Shown: positions 35,301 through 44,562 of the stretch, one piece after another
How positions within the stretch are numbered: position 1 is the stretch's first letter
Layout: each line of letters opens with the position of its first letter
NCBI GenBank assembly: GCA_964425605.1
Contig: CAYRNR010000022.1
Location: forward strand, 1-64,000
From: CAYRNR01 sp964425605
GTDB taxonomy: Bacteria; Myxococcota_A; UBA796; UBA9615; CAYRNR01
DNA: 64,000 bases
Reading direction: 5' to 3'
The notes under the pieces: model-generated
What the model was told of the DNA's origin: nothing
Database searches by the model: none
Seen by the model: only the letters and a program-made list of their open reading frames with translations
Translations under genes and position numbers: made by a program

Positions 35301-38300
35301 ATGAAGCCGTGCACCCCCGGACTGGTCCTCGCGCTGGTCGCCGCTCTCGCCGTTCCCGCCCTCGCCCACGCCGAGCGCCAACAGACGCGCACCTCGGACT
35401 GGCGCGGCCGCGACGTGATCCACTGCCAGCAACGCCACCACGGCGTGCCCGTGATCGGCGCTGGCGCGGTGAGCCTCGCCGACGGGACCCCCGTGGCCAC
35501 CACCGAGCGCGACACCCTGACCGTGGACGTGACCCCTTCGATCTCCGCCGAGGACGCCCTCGCCTTGGCCCGCGCCGCCGTGGATCACGCCGACGGCGGC
35601 TCGGCCACCCTTTCGGTGCTCCCCACCGGCAGCGGCGGACGCCTGGTCTACCGCGCGGAGCTCACGTCGTGGCTGCCGGCGCGCTGGTGGATGGTGACCG
35701 TGGACGCGCTGACCGGCGACGTGGTGCGCGTGGACGACCTCGTCCGCCGCGCCGAGGGCTGGGTCTACGAGCACAACCCCGTGCTGTCCGACCTGTCCAC
35801 CGTCGAGCTGCAGGACATGCACAGCGTGGCCGGGGGCGGGACCATGTACGGCGACCACGCCATGGTCTGCTCCATCGTGTTCTCCGGCAACGACATCGAT
35901 TGTGTGTTCACCGCCACCTCCACCGGCAGCGGCGACTTCTTCCACGAGCCCGACGATCCCTCCGTGGACGATCCCTTCGTCGAGGTCATGGTCTACCACC
36001 ACCTCACCGAGCTCACCCACCACTTCATGGACGCCCACGGCCACGAGTTCCCCGATACGGCCACGGCCTACGTCAACTACCGCGAGTCCGCCAACGGCAC
36101 CTACGAGAACGCCGGCTACGCCAACATCGACGGCTTCCACCTCTTCCTCTTCGGCCAGGGCGAGGTCATGGACTACGGCTACGACGGCGACGTCATCGCC
36201 CACGAGTTCGGCCACGCCGTGGTCCACGGCCGCACCGATCTGGTCCACGGCTACCTCGCCACCTACGACGACTTCGGCGGCAACATCGCCCCGGGCGCCC
36301 TCGACGAGGGCATGGCCGACTACTTCTCGTGCAGCTACCACGACGGCGCGCCCATGGGCGAGTACGTCTCCGGCGGCGACGCCATGCGGGACCTGACCAA
36401 CGACCACACCTGCCCCGAGGACGTGGTCGGCGAGTCCCACGGCGACGGCCAGATCCCCGGCGCCGCCATGTGGGACATCCGCGAGCAGCTCGGCGCCGAG
36501 ATCGCCGACGCCCTCGCCTACGAGGCCCTGGGCCTCATCTCCCCCTCCCCTTCCCTGCGCGAGTTCGCCGACGCCCTGTCCCTCACCGCCACGGACATGG
36601 TCGACGCCGGCGAGCTGACCCAGGCCGACCTCGACACCATCGAGTCCATCCTCACCGACCGCGGCCTGTACGCCTGCGGCCGCTCCATCCCCCTGATCGA
36701 CGGCGAACCCGTCACCCTCACCCTGGGCCACCTCGAGGGCTACGGCATGGAGACCCTCAACCCCTCCACCTGCAACAGCTTCCGCGACGACGGCGTCCGC
36801 TTCGACTCGCGCTTCCAGTGGGAGCTTCAGCTCCCCTCTGCCGACGACGGCGAGGTCGAGTCCATCGAGATCGAGCTCGATCTCCAGCGCCTCGACGGCC
36901 AGGACGTCGACAGCGACGACCTCCAGTACGAGGTCTACGGCCGCATCGACTCCCTCGTCACCTTCGACATCACCGACATCGACAGCCCCACCCTCACCAT
37001 CCCCCTTCCCATCCCCACCGCCCGCTCCTTCGACGGCCACTGGGACAACAACCCCGGCGCCATCCGCATCACCCGCAGCCACCTCGACGGCATGTCCCTG
37101 GCCCCCGGCACCACGCTGTACTTCACCGCCGTGCACATGAACTGCCCGGCCACTGCGTTGACGCTGACGCCGACCGTGACCGTGGACCAGGAGTTCGTGG
37201 GGGACGACGACGATGACGACGATGGCGGGGGGTGTGAGTGTCGGGCGGCTGGAGGCAGTGCTGGCTCGCGGGCGTTCCTGATCGCAAGCCTGCTGGGCGC
37301 CCTCGCCCTCGTGCGGCGCCGCCACGGCGTACTCGTCTCCGTTGTCCTGGCCTTGTTCCTGGTCTGGATGTCCCTTCCCGACCCGGTGGGGGCGTGGACC
37401 CTGGATACCCCTCTGTCACAGGCGAGCGCGTCGTTCCAGGGCGAGGCCGAGGGCCACTGGCTCGGCTCGCGCGTTTCCGACGCCGGAGACGTGAACGGGG
37501 ATGGGTACGACGACTTCCTGATGGGCGCGTACAAGAACGGGGAGGGCGGGGAGTGCTCGGGCCAGGCCTACCTGGTGCTGGGCCGGGCCACGGGTTGGGC
37601 CCCGGACGCCAGTGCCCTGGACTCGGACGCATCCTTCGTCGGCACCACCAGCTGGGATTACGTGGGAGCGGGCCTGGCCGGTGCCGGAGACGTCAACGGC
37701 GATGGGTACGACGACTTCCTGATCGCCGCGCCTTTCGACGATGAAGGGGGCGGGAGTCCTGCCGATTGTTGCGACGGCGCCGGGCAGACCTACCTGTTCC
37801 TGGGCCAGGTCGCTGGATGGGCCGTGGACACACCGGTCACCTCGGCAGACGCCTCGTTCATCGGCGAGGCCGCCAACGACCACGCGGGCACCGTGGCCGG
37901 CGGCGGTGACGTGAATGGAGATGGGTATGACGACTTCCTCATCGGAGCCAGCTTCAATGGCGAGGTGCACGAGATCGCGGGCCAGGTCTACCTCGTGCTC
38001 GGACGGGCCTCGGGCTGGGAGACGGGCGTGTCGCTGGCCGACGCCGACGCTTCGTTCCGCGGATCTGACGAAGGCGCACAGGCTGCGACAGCGGCCATCG
38101 ACGGGGACGTCACCTGCGACGGGTACGACGATCTGCTCATCCACTCGTACAGCGACGAATACGGCCCGACGCGGGGCATGGTGTCGATCTTCCAGGGTGG
38201 GCCCTCGCTGTGGACCAACGACATGCCTCTGAGCGACGCGCCCGGGACACTGTGGGGTGACCTCGGCTACGTGGCTCAGGGGCTGACCACGCTCGTCGCC

Positions 38301-39041
38301 GGCGGGGACGTGGACGGCGATGGCTGTGACGAGATCCTCGTCGGCTCTCCCTACGATCCGATCAACGGCCCCAACTCCGGGAGAGCTGACCTCGTGCCCG
38401 GGACCAGCGCCGGCTGGGCCACGGTCCGCTCCCTGTCCGACGACACACTCGTCCTCGAGGGGGAAGCAACCCTCGACGAGTTCGGGTACAGCGTCGACTT
38501 CGCCGGAGACGTCGACGGCGACGGTCTGGCTGATCTGGTGGTGGGCGCCCGCAAGAACAACGAGGCTGGCGAGGCCGCGGGCCAGGTCTACCTGCTGCTG
38601 GGCGCGATCGATGGCCAGACCAGCCAACCCACGGCCGTCCTCGCCGCATCGTTCCTTGGCGAGCAATCCGGAGACTGGGCTGGCGACAGCGTGTCCAGTG
38701 CGGGTGATGTCAACGGGGACGGTCTGGACGACCTGTTGATCGGGGCGTACAGGAACGGCGAGGCCGGCAGCGAGGCGGGCCAAGTCTACCTGCTCCTGTC
38801 CGATTATCCCTCGCCGGGAGACGACGACGATTCGAGTCAGGACGACGACGACAGCAGCTCAGCCGCCGATGACGACGACACGGGACCGGGTGACGACGAC
38901 GATGATTGGGGCGGGCCGCCGGGAGACGACGATGACGACGGTGGAGGGTGTGAATGCAACGGGGCTGTTACGAACCACGTCCTCCCCACGTTGCTGCTGT
39001 TGATCGCCTCTGTGGGACTGATTCGACGGAGAGCCGGGTAG
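35301..39041 (+). CDS. Fused surface protein: metalloprotease-MYXO-CTERM plus FG-GAP-MYXO-CTERM
   Basis: The 1246-residue frame contains two complete secreted proteins in tandem. Part 1 has a signal peptide (LVLALVAALAVPALAHA), a propeptide of FTP/PepSY type, and a gluzincin peptidase domain with HEFGH at 301-305 and the likely third zinc ligand Glu336 in LDEGMADYF. It then has a C-terminal beta domain, an Asp run and a MYXO-CTERM signal (Cys645-Glu-Cys647, helix, RRR). Part 2 follows without a stop. It has a signal-peptide-like stretch (VLVSVVLALFLVW, cleavage near VGA/W), six or seven FG-GAP calcium repeats (GDVNGDGYDDF), an Asp-rich linker, and a second MYXO-CTERM (Cys1217-Glu-Cys1219, helix, RRR). 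Part 2 has a separate truncated paralogue at 44247. This is either a genuine polyprotein or a recent gene fusion. Confidence 0.85.
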   Translation: MKPCTPGLVLALVAALAVPALAHAERQQTRTSDWRGRDVIHCQQRHHGVPVIGAGAVSLADGTPVATTERDTLTVDVTPSISAEDALALARAAVDHADGGSATLSVLPTGSGGRLVYRAELTSWLPARWWMVTVDALTGDVVRVDDLVRRAEGWVYEHNPVLSDLSTVELQDMHSVAGGGTMYGDHAMVCSIVFSGNDIDCVFTATSTGSGDFFHEPDDPSVDDPFVEVMVYHHLTELTHHFMDAHGHEFPDTATAYVNYRESANGTYENAGYANIDGFHLFLFGQGEVMDYGYDGDVIAHEFGHAVVHGRTDLVHGYLATYDDFGGNIAPGALDEGMADYFSCSYHDGAPMGEYVSGGDAMRDLTNDHTCPEDVVGESHGDGQIPGAAMWDIREQLGAEIADALAYEALGLISPSPSLREFADALSLTATDMVDAGELTQADLDTIESILTDRGLYACGRSIPLIDGEPVTLTLGHLEGYGMETLNPSTCNSFRDDGVRFDSRFQWELQLPSADDGEVESIEIELDLQRLDGQDVDSDDLQYEVYGRIDSLVTFDITDIDSPTLTIPLPIPTARSFDGHWDNNPGAIRITRSHLDGMSLAPGTTLYFTAVHMNCPATALTLTPTVTVDQEFVGDDDDDDDGGGCECRAAGGSAGSRAFLIASLLGALALVRRRHGVLVSVVLALFLVWMSLPDPVGAWTLDTPLSQASASFQGEAEGHWLGSRVSDAGDVNGDGYDDFLMGAYKNGEGGECSGQAYLVLGRATGWAPDASALDSDASFVGTTSWDYVGAGLAGAGDVNGDGYDDFLIAAPFDDEGGGSPADCCDGAGQTYLFLGQVAGWAVDTPVTSADASFIGEAANDHAGTVAGGGDVNGDGYDDFLIGASFNGEVHEIAGQVYLVLGRASGWETGVSLADADASFRGSDEGAQAATAAIDGDVTCDGYDDLLIHSYSDEYGPTRGMVSIFQGGPSLWTNDMPLSDAPGTLWGDLGYVAQGLTTLVAGGDVDGDGCDEILVGSPYDPINGPNSGRADLVPGTSAGWATVRSLSDDTLVLEGEATLDEFGYSVDFAGDVDGDGLADLVVGARKNNEAGEAAGQVYLLLGAIDGQTSQPTAVLAASFLGEQSGDWAGDSVSSAGDVNGDGLDDLLIGAYRNGEAGSEAGQVYLLLSDYPSPGDDDDSSQDDDDSSSAADDDDTGPGDDDDDWGGPPGDDDDDGGGCECNGAVTNHVLPTLLLLIASVGLIRRRAG

Positions 39042-39049
39042 CCCCTCCC

Positions 39050-39133
39050 TTCACTTTCCACTTCCCCTTCCACTTCCCCTTCCACTTCCCCTTCCACTTC
39101 CCCTTCCACTTCCCCTTCCACCTCCACTTCCAC
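39050..39133. repeat. 12-bp tandem repeat downstream of the fused surface-protein gene
   Basis: The pyrimidine-rich 12-mer TTCCACTTCCCC is repeated about six times, with degenerate copies at both ends, starting 9 bases after the stop at 39041. The strand asymmetry (only C and T, with rare A) is typical of a slippage-prone minisatellite. The remaining bases up to 39292 hold no supported gene. Confidence 0.85.
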
Positions 39134-39292
39134 CGCGGCTTTTTCCCCTTGCTCCCTCCAGTTTTTTTCTATGCTGGGACAACAGCATCGAGGGGGGATC
39201 CTCAGCAGCTCTCGATGACCACGACAACGACCGCCGGAGTGCGCCTCCCCGCAGTGGGGATCCGCCCACTCCGCGCACAGGGGGAGTACCCA

Positions 39293-39670
39293 ATGACCGC
39301 AAAGACAATCCTCGGCCCGACCCGCATCGAAACCACCGGCGCTGCCTGGAACATCGAGCTCGATCCCATCGGCGGGTTCGGCTAGGTCAAGGACGTGGTG
39401 TTCAACCTCAAGGTCCACAAGGTCAGCACCCTGGCCACCACTACGGTGACCGTCAACGTCAAGCACAGCCCGGACGGAGGGAGACTGGCGCAACACTACG
39501 CCACTGTCATCAACCAGACGGTCACCGTCGAACCCGTGATCTTCATCGCGGACACGGACTCGGCCACCAACGGGGCGCTGAGCGAGTACCTGCACATCGA
39601 CATCGGCGTGGGTGGCGGGGCTGGCGAGTGGGCCGTGCTGGAGTTGGCCATCGTTCCTAAGCCCATCTGA
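39293..39670 (+). pseudogene. Small beta-rich protein gene interrupted by an in-frame amber codon
   Basis: The ATG at 39293 has a good ribosome-binding site (GGGGAG). The frame reads 30 codons, meets TAG at 39383-39385 after GGFG, and continues open in the same frame for 94 codons (VKDVVFNLKVHKV to LAIVPKPI). Together this gives a ~125-residue beta-rich protein of unrecognised family. Amber is a normal stop in neighbouring genes (for example at 39041), so reassignment is unlikely. A nonsense mutation, a sequencing error or programmed readthrough are the options. It lies just upstream of the GH39-like gene. Confidence 0.6.
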
Positions 39671-39802
39671 CGTGATCGTGCTGTTTTCCCCCGGCCGGGT
39701 CCGGGTGCTCCTCGCGTCGCGACGACCACGGAGCTACCGAGGCCATGATGAACCCGTGCGTCCCGTTCTGGACGCGAACGACCTTCACTCCGGGAGGGCG
39801 TG

Positions 39803-42046
39803 ATGGTATTCGTCGATGAGGAACTCCGAGACGTCGAGTTCCACAGACCCGACTTCATCGTGCACGTGGATTTCGGGGAGGTCGTGGGCACCGTTCAGCC
39901 ATTGTGCGGCGTGAACAAGGGCGTCCGCGCCGCTCCGGGTTCATGCGACATCGCTGCGGCGACGCAGGCAGACTACTCGTCGCTGTACACGGCGCTGGGT
40001 GTGAAGTCTGTGCGGCCGCACGAGGGTGGGTACAACATCTCGCAGCTGCTGGTGCCCCCCCTCTCGGAAGAGGTGCCCAGGTCCATCAAGACGGTCGGGG
40101 GAGTGGGAGTACGAGACAGGCTAGAACCGGTTCGCCCCTTCGACCCAGTCCTCGACGAGAATTTCGACGAGACGCAGCTACTACCACCGTTTGGATTCAA
40201 CATCGGGGACGTAACAGACGACTCCTGCGGGGGACGGAATCTGGCAACACAAGACGACGCCGATCTCGAACCGTTGTACGAAAACACTCTGTACTTCTAC
40301 TGGTACCCGACCCTGCTCAATCCGCTGCTCTTTCAGCTGCACGCCGAACAGTACCTGGACCTGTTCAGTCTCGGAACGGAGCCTGGGTACCGGGGGCTCG
40401 CCGACGCCGGGCTCGAGATCTACTTCCGGCTCGGCGAGGGTTCGAAGGGCCCAGGGTACATCGGTGATCCGGATCCGGCCGAGACCGAGTCGGCCGACGC
40501 GCGGCGCTGCTATGCACAGCTCGCGGCCCGGATCGTCCGCGATCTCGCCGGGGGCTGCAGTCCAGCGACGGTCCCCGGCTTCATCGACCTGTGGAACGAG
40601 GCATTTACCGGCCCGTTCCACGCCAAAGACCTCGACGCACAGACCGATCTTCCCCTCTGGGCAGCCGACTATGCCTCGTTCTTCGACGAGGTCCACGATG
40701 CGCTCGTCTCCCCGGAGTTCCCGTTCGCCCCCTTCGGTGCCAAGGTCCTGCCACCGGCGAATCCGGGTTCGTCCGTTGACCTTTCGGGGGTCCGCTTCGG
40801 AGGTTTCTCCTTCCTCGGCGGCGACATGCGTAGATTCGCCGACCGCATGCAGGGGCATCCCAACCTGAACTCCCGCGTATACGAACTCCTGTCCGCGCTC
40901 GACGATCCGTCCAGGCTCTCCTTCCTCTCATTCCACCTGTACGGCGCCGATGACGACGTCATGGAAGACGGCCCATTCGAAATCTTCGACGACCTGTCGA
41001 ACATCCTCACGGCCCTGGACGACTTCCGCGCGCAGCAAGACGCCTCCTATGACGGACTGAGCTACGTCCACCTCTCGGAGTGGGGCTATCGACTGCCCAA
41101 GGACGACGACGAAGAGTGCGCGAGCGTGTTCGGCGGCTCCTTTGTCGCGTCCATGCTCACGTGGATGCAATACGCCCAGACCGTGCACGACCTGACCGTC
41201 GAGCGAGCCCACCTCTGGGGAGGCAGCGGCCGCAAGACCGGCATCGTCTCGTTCGGCCACCTGACCCGCTCCGACCCACCAAGCTTGGTGGAGCAATACC
41301 TGTTCTTCATCCGCGCGTCCGCGATCGCGATGCTGTTCCACAGTTCCGTGGAAGGCTGGGAGCTGTGCATGCCCAGGGTCATCCAGGGGGGGAGCATACT
41401 GGTCCACCTCGGATCGGGCCTCGGGGTATTCGACGCGGCAGCGCAAAGGCTGGACATCACGGCCCTCGCCGCCCGGTCCGATGTCGTGATGGGAGCCTCG
41501 GCGTACGCGGTGATCCTCAGCAATCTCACCGAGGGCAGCAAACGGGTCCGGCTCGAGCTGTCCGGACTGGCTCCGAACACACGGCATTCACTGGTGATCT
41601 CGAGGACGAACGAGACGGTCCTCGGGCAGAGAGAGACTTACGACATTGTTGATGGCAAGACCGATAACAACTACATCGGGCATTCGGTTCCAGCGGACAC
41701 GACCATACCCTTGGACGGAATCGAGTACTACGCCCTGAGTGCTGATGCCGTATCTGCAGCCCTGGCCGATGTGGTGGTCGAGGACCATGGTGAGGTGGTC
41801 TCGGACGGGCTCGGAAACGCGGTCCTCGACGTGGAGTTCCCTGCCGACCACGGGGTGATGAAGGTACATTTGGTGGAGAGCGGCTTCGAAAAAGAAGTGT
41901 CACGCGAGACAGAGGACAACACAGGAAGGCAAACAGGATCGGGCGAGCCCTCGAAAGACAGCTGGACGGCCTCGGATTCGGCCATGGACGACTCCTGGAA
42001 TGTCGTGACCGATGACTCCACCAACGACGCCAAGGATGAGAAATGA
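39803..42046 (+). CDS. GH39-like glycoside hydrolase (clan GH-A fold)
   Basis: The ATG at 39803 follows GGGAGG. The 747-residue protein begins with a GH39-like strand (HVDFGEVVGTVQPLCGVNKG). It has an acid/base candidate at Glu266 in LWNEAF and a nucleophile candidate at Glu426 in LSEWGY, the two-glutamate arrangement of GH39 beta-xylosidase/iduronidase-type (beta/alpha)8 enzymes. A C-terminal beta-sandwich follows, then a Ser/Asp/Glu-rich disordered tail. No signal peptide is visible. The glycan substrate is unknown. The stop overlaps the start of the FG-GAP gene by 4 bp. The gene appears less GC-rich than its neighbours, so it may be a recent acquisition. Confidence 0.72.
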   Translation: MVFVDEELRDVEFHRPDFIVHVDFGEVVGTVQPLCGVNKGVRAAPGSCDIAAATQADYSSLYTALGVKSVRPHEGGYNISQLLVPPLSEEVPRSIKTVGGVGVRDRLEPVRPFDPVLDENFDETQLLPPFGFNIGDVTDDSCGGRNLATQDDADLEPLYENTLYFYWYPTLLNPLLFQLHAEQYLDLFSLGTEPGYRGLADAGLEIYFRLGEGSKGPGYIGDPDPAETESADARRCYAQLAARIVRDLAGGCSPATVPGFIDLWNEAFTGPFHAKDLDAQTDLPLWAADYASFFDEVHDALVSPEFPFAPFGAKVLPPANPGSSVDLSGVRFGGFSFLGGDMRRFADRMQGHPNLNSRVYELLSALDDPSRLSFLSFHLYGADDDVMEDGPFEIFDDLSNILTALDDFRAQQDASYDGLSYVHLSEWGYRLPKDDDEECASVFGGSFVASMLTWMQYAQTVHDLTVERAHLWGGSGRKTGIVSFGHLTRSDPPSLVEQYLFFIRASAIAMLFHSSVEGWELCMPRVIQGGSILVHLGSGLGVFDAAAQRLDITALAARSDVVMGASAYAVILSNLTEGSKRVRLELSGLAPNTRHSLVISRTNETVLGQRETYDIVDGKTDNNYIGHSVPADTTIPLDGIEYYALSADAVSAALADVVVEDHGEVVSDGLGNAVLDVEFPADHGVMKVHLVESGFEKEVSRETEDNTGRQTGSGEPSKDSWTASDSAMDDSWNVVTDDSTNDAKDEK

Positions 42047-44187
42047 GCCAGCGCAGCTCGATGACTACCAGCCACATCCTGACTTCCACAGCAACGGTTG
42101 GGATCCTGCTCGGTCTCCTGCCTGACCTCCCAGCGTCAGCGGCCGGCCACGTCCTCCTCCAGCCGGACGCCTCGTTCCACGGGGAGCAAGACTTGGACAT
42201 GGTTTCTGAAACGAGCTACGTGGGCGACGTCAACGGAGATGGGCTGGGGGACTTCGTCGTTTCATCCCCCCATCATTCTCTGGTCGACTACCGCGCGGGC
42301 AAGGTCTACCTGTGGTTCGGTTCCGAGGCTGCATGGGCCATGGATACCAGCCTTGCGCTTGCTGATGCCTCATTCCTGGGGGAGTCCACATCCGACATCG
42401 CTGGCCAATCCATCGACCTCGCGGGCGATTTCGACGGGGATGGACTCGACGATGTGGTGGTAGGGGCTCCACAAAACAGTGAAGGCGGGTACCACGCTGG
42501 GAAGGTGTACATCATCTACGGAGCGTCCGGAGCGTGGACGAACGGGGTTTCCTTCGCCGAGATGGAGACCTCCTTCGTCGGCGAGGAAACCACTGACTCG
42601 GCCGGGTACAGTGCTATCGGAGTCGGTGACGTCAACGGCGACGGCATCGATGACATCGTGATCGGTTCCCTCACGAATAACGAGGGAGGTTCTGGGGCTG
42701 GCCAGGCGTATTTAGTCCTCGGGGACTCGCTACGCCCACCGGCTGGAGAGTCCCTTGGCAACTCCGACGCTTCATGGCTTGGTGAAGCTGGAGATTGCCT
42801 CGGCCACCCCATCAGTGGGGGTGGAGATCTCGACGGCGATGGGCTCGACGACTTCGTGCTGAGCGCGCAGTACTACAATCAGAACCAGGGGCGCATCCGG
42901 TTGGTTCTCGGCAGGACAGCGGGTTGGCAGATGGACGTCCCCCATCACGAGGCAGATGCGTACTTCCACGGCGAACATACGGACGACAAGTTCGGCATCA
43001 GCACTTCGATCATCGGAGATGCCAACGGCGACGGGATCGACGATCTGCTCGTCGGTGCGTACCAAAACAATGGAGGTGGGAGCCAGCGCGGTCGTGTCTA
43101 CCTACTCTTCGGCCGGAACTATGGTTGGCCTGCAAACGGACCTATCGCCACGGAGGCAGACGCCATCTTTCAGGGCGAGGAAAACTACGACGGCGCAGGG
43201 GCATCCGTGGGTGCAGCCGGGGACGTCAACAACGATTCCCTCGCGGACTTCCTGATCAAGACGAGTTCCAATGAAGGCGGGGAAGGGGCTGGGCAGGTGT
43301 ACCTCCTGCTCGGCAGGACCCGTGGCTGGGAGGCGGAGGTATCGCTGGACTTCGCGGACGCGTCGCTCATCGGGGAGGCTAGGTTCGATGCCATGGGAGT
43401 CGTGCATCGAAATGGTGACCTGAACGGCGACGGATACTCCGACTTTCTCGCCGGCGCCATAGGAAATGACGAACACGGAACGAGTACCGGCCAGATCTAC
43501 CTCGTCCTCGGCTCCGAGTGCTGGGACATCGACTGGGACGGCCACGACTCCTGCTCAGGTGACTGCGACGACCACTGGGATCTGACCTACCCCGGCGCCC
43601 CCGAGCAGTGCGACGGCGAGGACAACGACTGCGACGGCACCGTGGACGAGGGGACCGACGAGGACGACGACGGAGATGGTTTCACCGAGTGCGACGGGGA
43701 TTGCGACGACTTCGACGCCTCGAGGAATCCCAACGGCGTCGAGATCTGCAACGGCCTCGACGACGACTGCGACGGTGAGATCATGACCGACGAAGTCGAC
43801 GAGGATCTCGACGGCGTCATGGAATGCGAAGGCGACTGCGACGACGAGGACGACTCCATCTTCCCCGGCGCCGAGGAGGTTTGCGGCGACGGCGAAGACA
43901 ATGACTGCGACGGTGAGACCGACGAGGGCTGCGGCGACGACGACGATGACGACGACGACGACTCGGCCACGGGCGACGACGACTCGGCCGCAGGTGACGA
44001 CGACGATGACGATGACGACGACTCGGTGGCGGGCGACGACGACTCGGAGCCGGATGACGACGACGATGACGACGGGGATGGGTGTGAGTGTCGAGCGGCG
44101 GGGCGGGAATCCGCGACGGGGCTCATCGCCGCGGTGGCGTTGGCCACCCTCGCTTTTCTGCGGCGCAGCCGCGGCGTTCGCCTGTAG
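42043..44187 (+). CDS. FG-GAP / MopE-repeat surface protein with MYXO-CTERM
   Basis: The first ATG (42043) overlaps the GH39 stop as ATGA; a second ATG at 42061 would give a shorter signal peptide. The 714-residue protein has a signal peptide, about seven FG-GAP/integrin-alpha-type repeats (YVGDVNGDGLGDFVVSS, GDVNGDGIDDIVIGS) to ~500, and four MopE-like Cys/Asp repeats. It ends with an Asp-rich linker interspersed with SAAG, and a MYXO-CTERM signal: Gly-Cys681-Glu-Cys683, helix LIAAVALATLAFL, basic tail. It is probably a calcium-stabilised beta-propeller at the cell surface. Cotranscription with a glycosidase suggests carbohydrate or matrix interaction. Confidence 0.87.
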   Translation: MSQRSSMTTSHILTSTATVGILLGLLPDLPASAAGHVLLQPDASFHGEQDLDMVSETSYVGDVNGDGLGDFVVSSPHHSLVDYRAGKVYLWFGSEAAWAMDTSLALADASFLGESTSDIAGQSIDLAGDFDGDGLDDVVVGAPQNSEGGYHAGKVYIIYGASGAWTNGVSFAEMETSFVGEETTDSAGYSAIGVGDVNGDGIDDIVIGSLTNNEGGSGAGQAYLVLGDSLRPPAGESLGNSDASWLGEAGDCLGHPISGGGDLDGDGLDDFVLSAQYYNQNQGRIRLVLGRTAGWQMDVPHHEADAYFHGEHTDDKFGISTSIIGDANGDGIDDLLVGAYQNNGGGSQRGRVYLLFGRNYGWPANGPIATEADAIFQGEENYDGAGASVGAAGDVNNDSLADFLIKTSSNEGGEGAGQVYLLLGRTRGWEAEVSLDFADASLIGEARFDAMGVVHRNGDLNGDGYSDFLAGAIGNDEHGTSTGQIYLVLGSECWDIDWDGHDSCSGDCDDHWDLTYPGAPEQCDGEDNDCDGTVDEGTDEDDDGDGFTECDGDCDDFDASRNPNGVEICNGLDDDCDGEIMTDEVDEDLDGVMECEGDCDDEDDSIFPGAEEVCGDGEDNDCDGETDEGCGDDDDDDDDDSATGDDDSAAGDDDDDDDDDSVAGDDDSEPDDDDDDDGDGCECRAAGRESATGLIAAVALATLAFLRRSRGVRL

Positions 44188-44246
44188 CGCTGCAGGCTCC
44201 TGGATAGCGGACGCAGATTGACCTAGGCCGATCGGGGGGTATCCCG

Positions 44247-44507
44247 ATGAGCCCATGCGCCGCTCACGTCTTCGCGTTCCTGACCTGCATCCTGGCCACG
44301 GTGTCGCTCTCCCATCCTGCTCTGGCCTGGACCCTCGACACGCCCCTTTCGCAGGCGAGCGCCTCGATCCACGGAGAATCTGAAGGCGACTGGCTGGGCA
44401 CGCGGGTGGCAGGTGCCGGCGACGTGAACGGGGACGGCTACGACGACTTCCTGATGGGGGCCTACAAGAACAGCGAGGGAGGGGAGCGCGCTGATGGAGA
44501 ACCTTGA
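44247..44507 (+). pseudogene. Truncated paralogue of the FG-GAP surface protein
   Basis: The 86-codon frame encodes a signal peptide (VFAFLTCILATVSLSHPALA) followed by WTLDTPLSQASAS and GDVNGDGYDDFLMGAYKN. This is nearly the same as the start of the FG-GAP half of the fused protein (from about 37393). It then breaks off after EGGE within the first FG-GAP unit, and an unrelated sequence with short direct repeats follows. It shows what the unfused FG-GAP gene looked like, with its own signal peptide. Truncation by an insertion or deletion is likely. Confidence 0.8.
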
Positions 44508-44559
44508 TGGGCGTGATTCGGGTGGAACCTTGATGGGAGAGCCTTGTACCTAAAGGTAC
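44499..44559. repeat. 26-bp-period direct repeats and palindrome at the truncation point
   Basis: GAACCTTGATGGG occurs at 44499-44511 and 44525-44537, followed by a degenerate third copy, then the palindrome GTACCT-AA-AGGTAC at 44546-44559. The repeats start exactly where similarity of the truncated FG-GAP gene to its paralogue ends. This suggests the remains of an insertion-sequence end, resembling in style the repeats at the left window edge. Confidence 0.5.
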
Positions 44560-44562
44560 GGG

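Noticed and set aside
35154..37325. Minus-strand frame opposite the metalloprotease
   Set aside because: No signal, start site or motif; the plus strand has HEFGH, signal peptide and ordered domains.
39383..39385. Amber codon recoded to an amino acid
   Set aside because: TAG is used as an ordinary stop in neighbouring genes, and no suppressor tRNA or recoding signal is visible; kept as a pseudogene with readthrough only as an option.
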